From Granulosicoccaceae bacterium (GTDB lineage: Bacteria > Pseudomonadota > Gammaproteobacteria > Granulosicoccales > Granulosicoccaceae), in the NCBI GenBank assembly GCA_023301405.1, contig JALZUX010000347.1:1-7645 (forward strand): a DNA stretch of 7,645 nucleotides, written 5' to 3'. Under the pieces are notes generated by a model, which was not told where the DNA came from, ran no database searches, and saw only the letters and a list, made by a program, of their open reading frames with translations. Both the position numbers and the translations under genes were made by a program. This document shows positions 6,319 to 7,645 of the stretch, one piece after another (position 1 is the first letter of the stretch; the number at the start of each line of letters is the position of its first letter).

Positions 6319-7320
6319 ATGCATTTAGGCCGATTTACATTTGACAAACCCTTAGTGCTAGCACCAATGGCCGGTGTTACAGATCGGCCGTTTAGAATTC
6401 TGTGTAAAAGTCTAGGTGCTGACCTTGCTGTATCAGAAATGGTCACATCAAACTCTGCTCTATTTGCGTCACGAAAAACACAAACTCGAATGGATCATCG
6501 AGGTGAATCAGAGCCGCGTATTGTGCAAATAGCGGGCGGTGACGCTGATATGATGGCCGGTGCGGCGCGGCTTAATGAGTCTCTGGGTGCGCACGTGATC
6601 GATATCAACATGGGGTGTCCAGCCAAAAAAGTGTGTAACAAATTAGCTGGGTCAGCCCTTTTATCTGACGAGCCACTGGTGTATAAAATTTTGTCAGCTG
6701 TTGTTGAAAGTGTTGATATACCTGTCACCCTGAAAATAAGAACAGGCCCTGATCGAAACAACAAAAACGGAGTCACCATTGCTCGTATTGCACAAGAGTG
6801 TGGTATTGCAATGCTCTCGGTGCATGGTCGTACTCGCGCCGACAAATTCTTGGGGGAAGCAGAATATGACACCATTGCAGAAATTGTTCAGGCTATTGAT
6901 ATTCCGGTTCTCGCTAATGGCGACATCAACTCACCTGATGATGCGCGCCGGGTGTATGAAATGACTGGTGCTGCCGGTGTCATGATTGGCCGTGCCGCGC
7001 AGGGTAACCCGTGGATCTTTCGCGAGATAAAACATTACCTGAAAACCGGAAAAACCTTGGCGCCACCAGACGCGGTTGAAAAAGCACGGGTATTGAAATG
7101 GCACTTGAATAATCTGTATGAACTTTATGGTGAATTCAGTGGAGTGCGCATTGCTAGAAAACATATTGCGTGGTACTGCAAAGGGAAACCTCATGCGGCC
7201 GAGTTCAGGCAAAGCGTTTACCAACTGGAAACAGCCCGCGAACAACTTGAGCATATCGATATGTTTTTTAGTAGCGAAAGTTGGGATTCATCCAACACTG
7301 ATCTGAGTATTGCTTCATGA
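6319..7320 (+). CDS. dusB: tRNA-dihydrouridine synthase B
   Basis: DusB is an FMN enzyme that reduces a D-loop uridine of tRNA (position 17 in E. coli) to dihydrouridine with NADPH. The 333-residue product (E. coli 321) is a TIM barrel with a C-terminal helical tRNA-binding domain (about 245-315). Visible motifs are the FMN-binding LAPMAGVTDRPFR (14-26), the catalytic cysteine C100 in INMGCPAKKV, K139 in TLKIRTG, H169 in SVHGRTR, and the phosphate-binding LANGDI (198-203) and MIGRAAQGNPWIF (222-234). The last 16 or so residues are a Ser/Asp-rich tail beyond the usual end. The ATG at 6319 is preceded by GTGAGA. Its stop overlaps the fis start in ATGA, as expected for the conserved dusB-fis operon. 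Confidence 0.96.
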   Translation: MHLGRFTFDKPLVLAPMAGVTDRPFRILCKSLGADLAVSEMVTSNSALFASRKTQTRMDHRGESEPRIVQIAGGDADMMAGAARLNESLGAHVIDINMGCPAKKVCNKLAGSALLSDEPLVYKILSAVVESVDIPVTLKIRTGPDRNNKNGVTIARIAQECGIAMLSVHGRTRADKFLGEAEYDTIAEIVQAIDIPVLANGDINSPDDARRVYEMTGAAGVMIGRAAQGNPWIFREIKHYLKTGKTLAPPDAVEKARVLKWHLNNLYELYGEFSGVRIARKHIAWYCKGKPHAAEFRQSVYQLETAREQLEHIDMFFSSESWDSSNTDLSIAS

Positions 7321-7559
7321 GCGTCGCACAGTGCTCACCATTGCAAGAGCAAGTAGAAAAAGAGCTGGAGCAGTATTTCCGCACGCTTAACGGGCAGGCG
7401 CCCAGTGAGTTGTACGACTTAGTGATTGGCCAGATAGAAGAGCCTTTATTCAGAGTAGTGCTAAAGCAGTGCGATGGTAACCAAAGTCGTGCCGCCGCGT
7501 GTCTGGGTATTAATCGTGGAACGCTGCGAAAAAAATTATTGCAATACAATTTAGCCTGA
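7317..7559 (+). CDS. fis: DNA-binding nucleoid protein Fis, short form
   Basis: Fis is a homodimeric nucleoid protein that bends DNA and activates rRNA and other growth genes. The 80-residue product aligns with E. coli Fis from its residue 27 onward: PLQEQVEKELEQYF, LNGQ, ELYDLVIGQIEEPL, then the helix-turn-helix GNQSRAAACLGINRGTLRKKL (54-74). The DNA-contacting residues of E. coli (N73, R85, T87, R89, K90, K91) are all kept as N55, R67, T69, R71, K72 and K73. Only seven residues precede the aligned block, against 26 in E. coli, so the beta-hairpin arm that activates DNA invertases is missing. No longer start is possible: an in-frame TGA lies at 7299-7301. The start overlaps the dusB stop by four bases, with GAG nine bases upstream. 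Confidence 0.95.
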   Translation: MSVAQCSPLQEQVEKELEQYFRTLNGQAPSELYDLVIGQIEEPLFRVVLKQCDGNQSRAAACLGINRGTLRKKLLQYNLA

Positions 7560-7645
7560 CTGATGCGCACTGCAAACAGGCTTGTTATGTGTTGGGCTTG
7601 ATTGGAGTTTCTAAGTGCCGTAAAACGCTTGTTGATGCTTGCTTG
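7560..7645. other. region downstream of fis, gene start not resolved
   Basis: No terminator hairpin is visible after fis. A GGAG at 7604-7607 looks like a ribosome-binding site, but the only start at proper spacing (GTG at 7615) meets a stop two codons later. Two frames are open to the window end. One, through 7602, gives FLSAVKRLLMLAC, somewhat like the start of a signal peptide. The other, from a GTG at 7589, gives VLGLIGVSKCRKTLVDACL. Neither resembles PurH, which follows fis in pseudomonads. No gene can be assigned. Confidence 0.3.

Noticed and set aside
6495..6875. Minus-strand 126-codon frame inside dusB
   Set aside because: Shadow of dusB; it is rich in Ser, Pro and Arg as expected from reverse-strand reading, with no family motif.

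Overview
The window is a conserved chromosomal housekeeping segment from a member of the Gammaproteobacteria. The support is the gene order accB, accC, prmA, a zinc-ribbon/DUF3426 membrane protein, dusB, fis, which I recall from Pseudomonas-type genomes, together with clear protein similarity to the E. coli proteins. The short Fis and the divergent srkA-accB arrangement argue against an enteric bacterium. I cannot name the genus from the sequence.

Layout. Positions 1-132 are flanking sequence with overlapping inverted repeats and perhaps the first codons of another minus-strand gene. Positions 133 to about 1158 (minus strand) encode the stress-response kinase SrkA (YihE). About 400 bp of divergent intergenic DNA follow. 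accB (1560-2015) and accC (2020-3360) are separated by four bases and encode the biotin carrier and biotin carboxylase subunits of acetyl-CoA carboxylase. prmA (3395-4294) encodes the ribosomal protein L11 methyltransferase. An extended -10 promoter candidate then precedes a 517-residue protein (4373-5926) with a cytoplasmic zinc ribbon, a very long acidic linker, one membrane helix and a periplasmic DUF3426 domain. A 392-bp gap (5927-6318) holds a 20-bp RNA hairpin just after that gene, then a promoter candidate with a GC-rich discriminator. Finally dusB (6319-7320, tRNA dihydrouridine synthase) overlaps fis (7317-7559, nucleoid protein) by four bases. The last 86 bases do not contain a gene start I can recognise.

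How the genes fit together. Most plus-strand genes serve growth-linked functions: the first step of fatty-acid synthesis (AccB/AccC), ribosome modification (PrmA), tRNA modification (DusB) and growth-rate-dependent nucleoid control (Fis). The discriminator upstream of dusB-fis resembles those of ppGpp/DksA-controlled promoters, as known for the E. coli dusB-fis operon.

There is no mobile element, CRISPR array, rRNA or tRNA here, and most of the window is ordinary. The least understood gene is the zinc-ribbon/DUF3426 membrane protein. The other points worth a check are the strand-biased hairpin after it, the unusually short Fis, and the structured flank at the window start.
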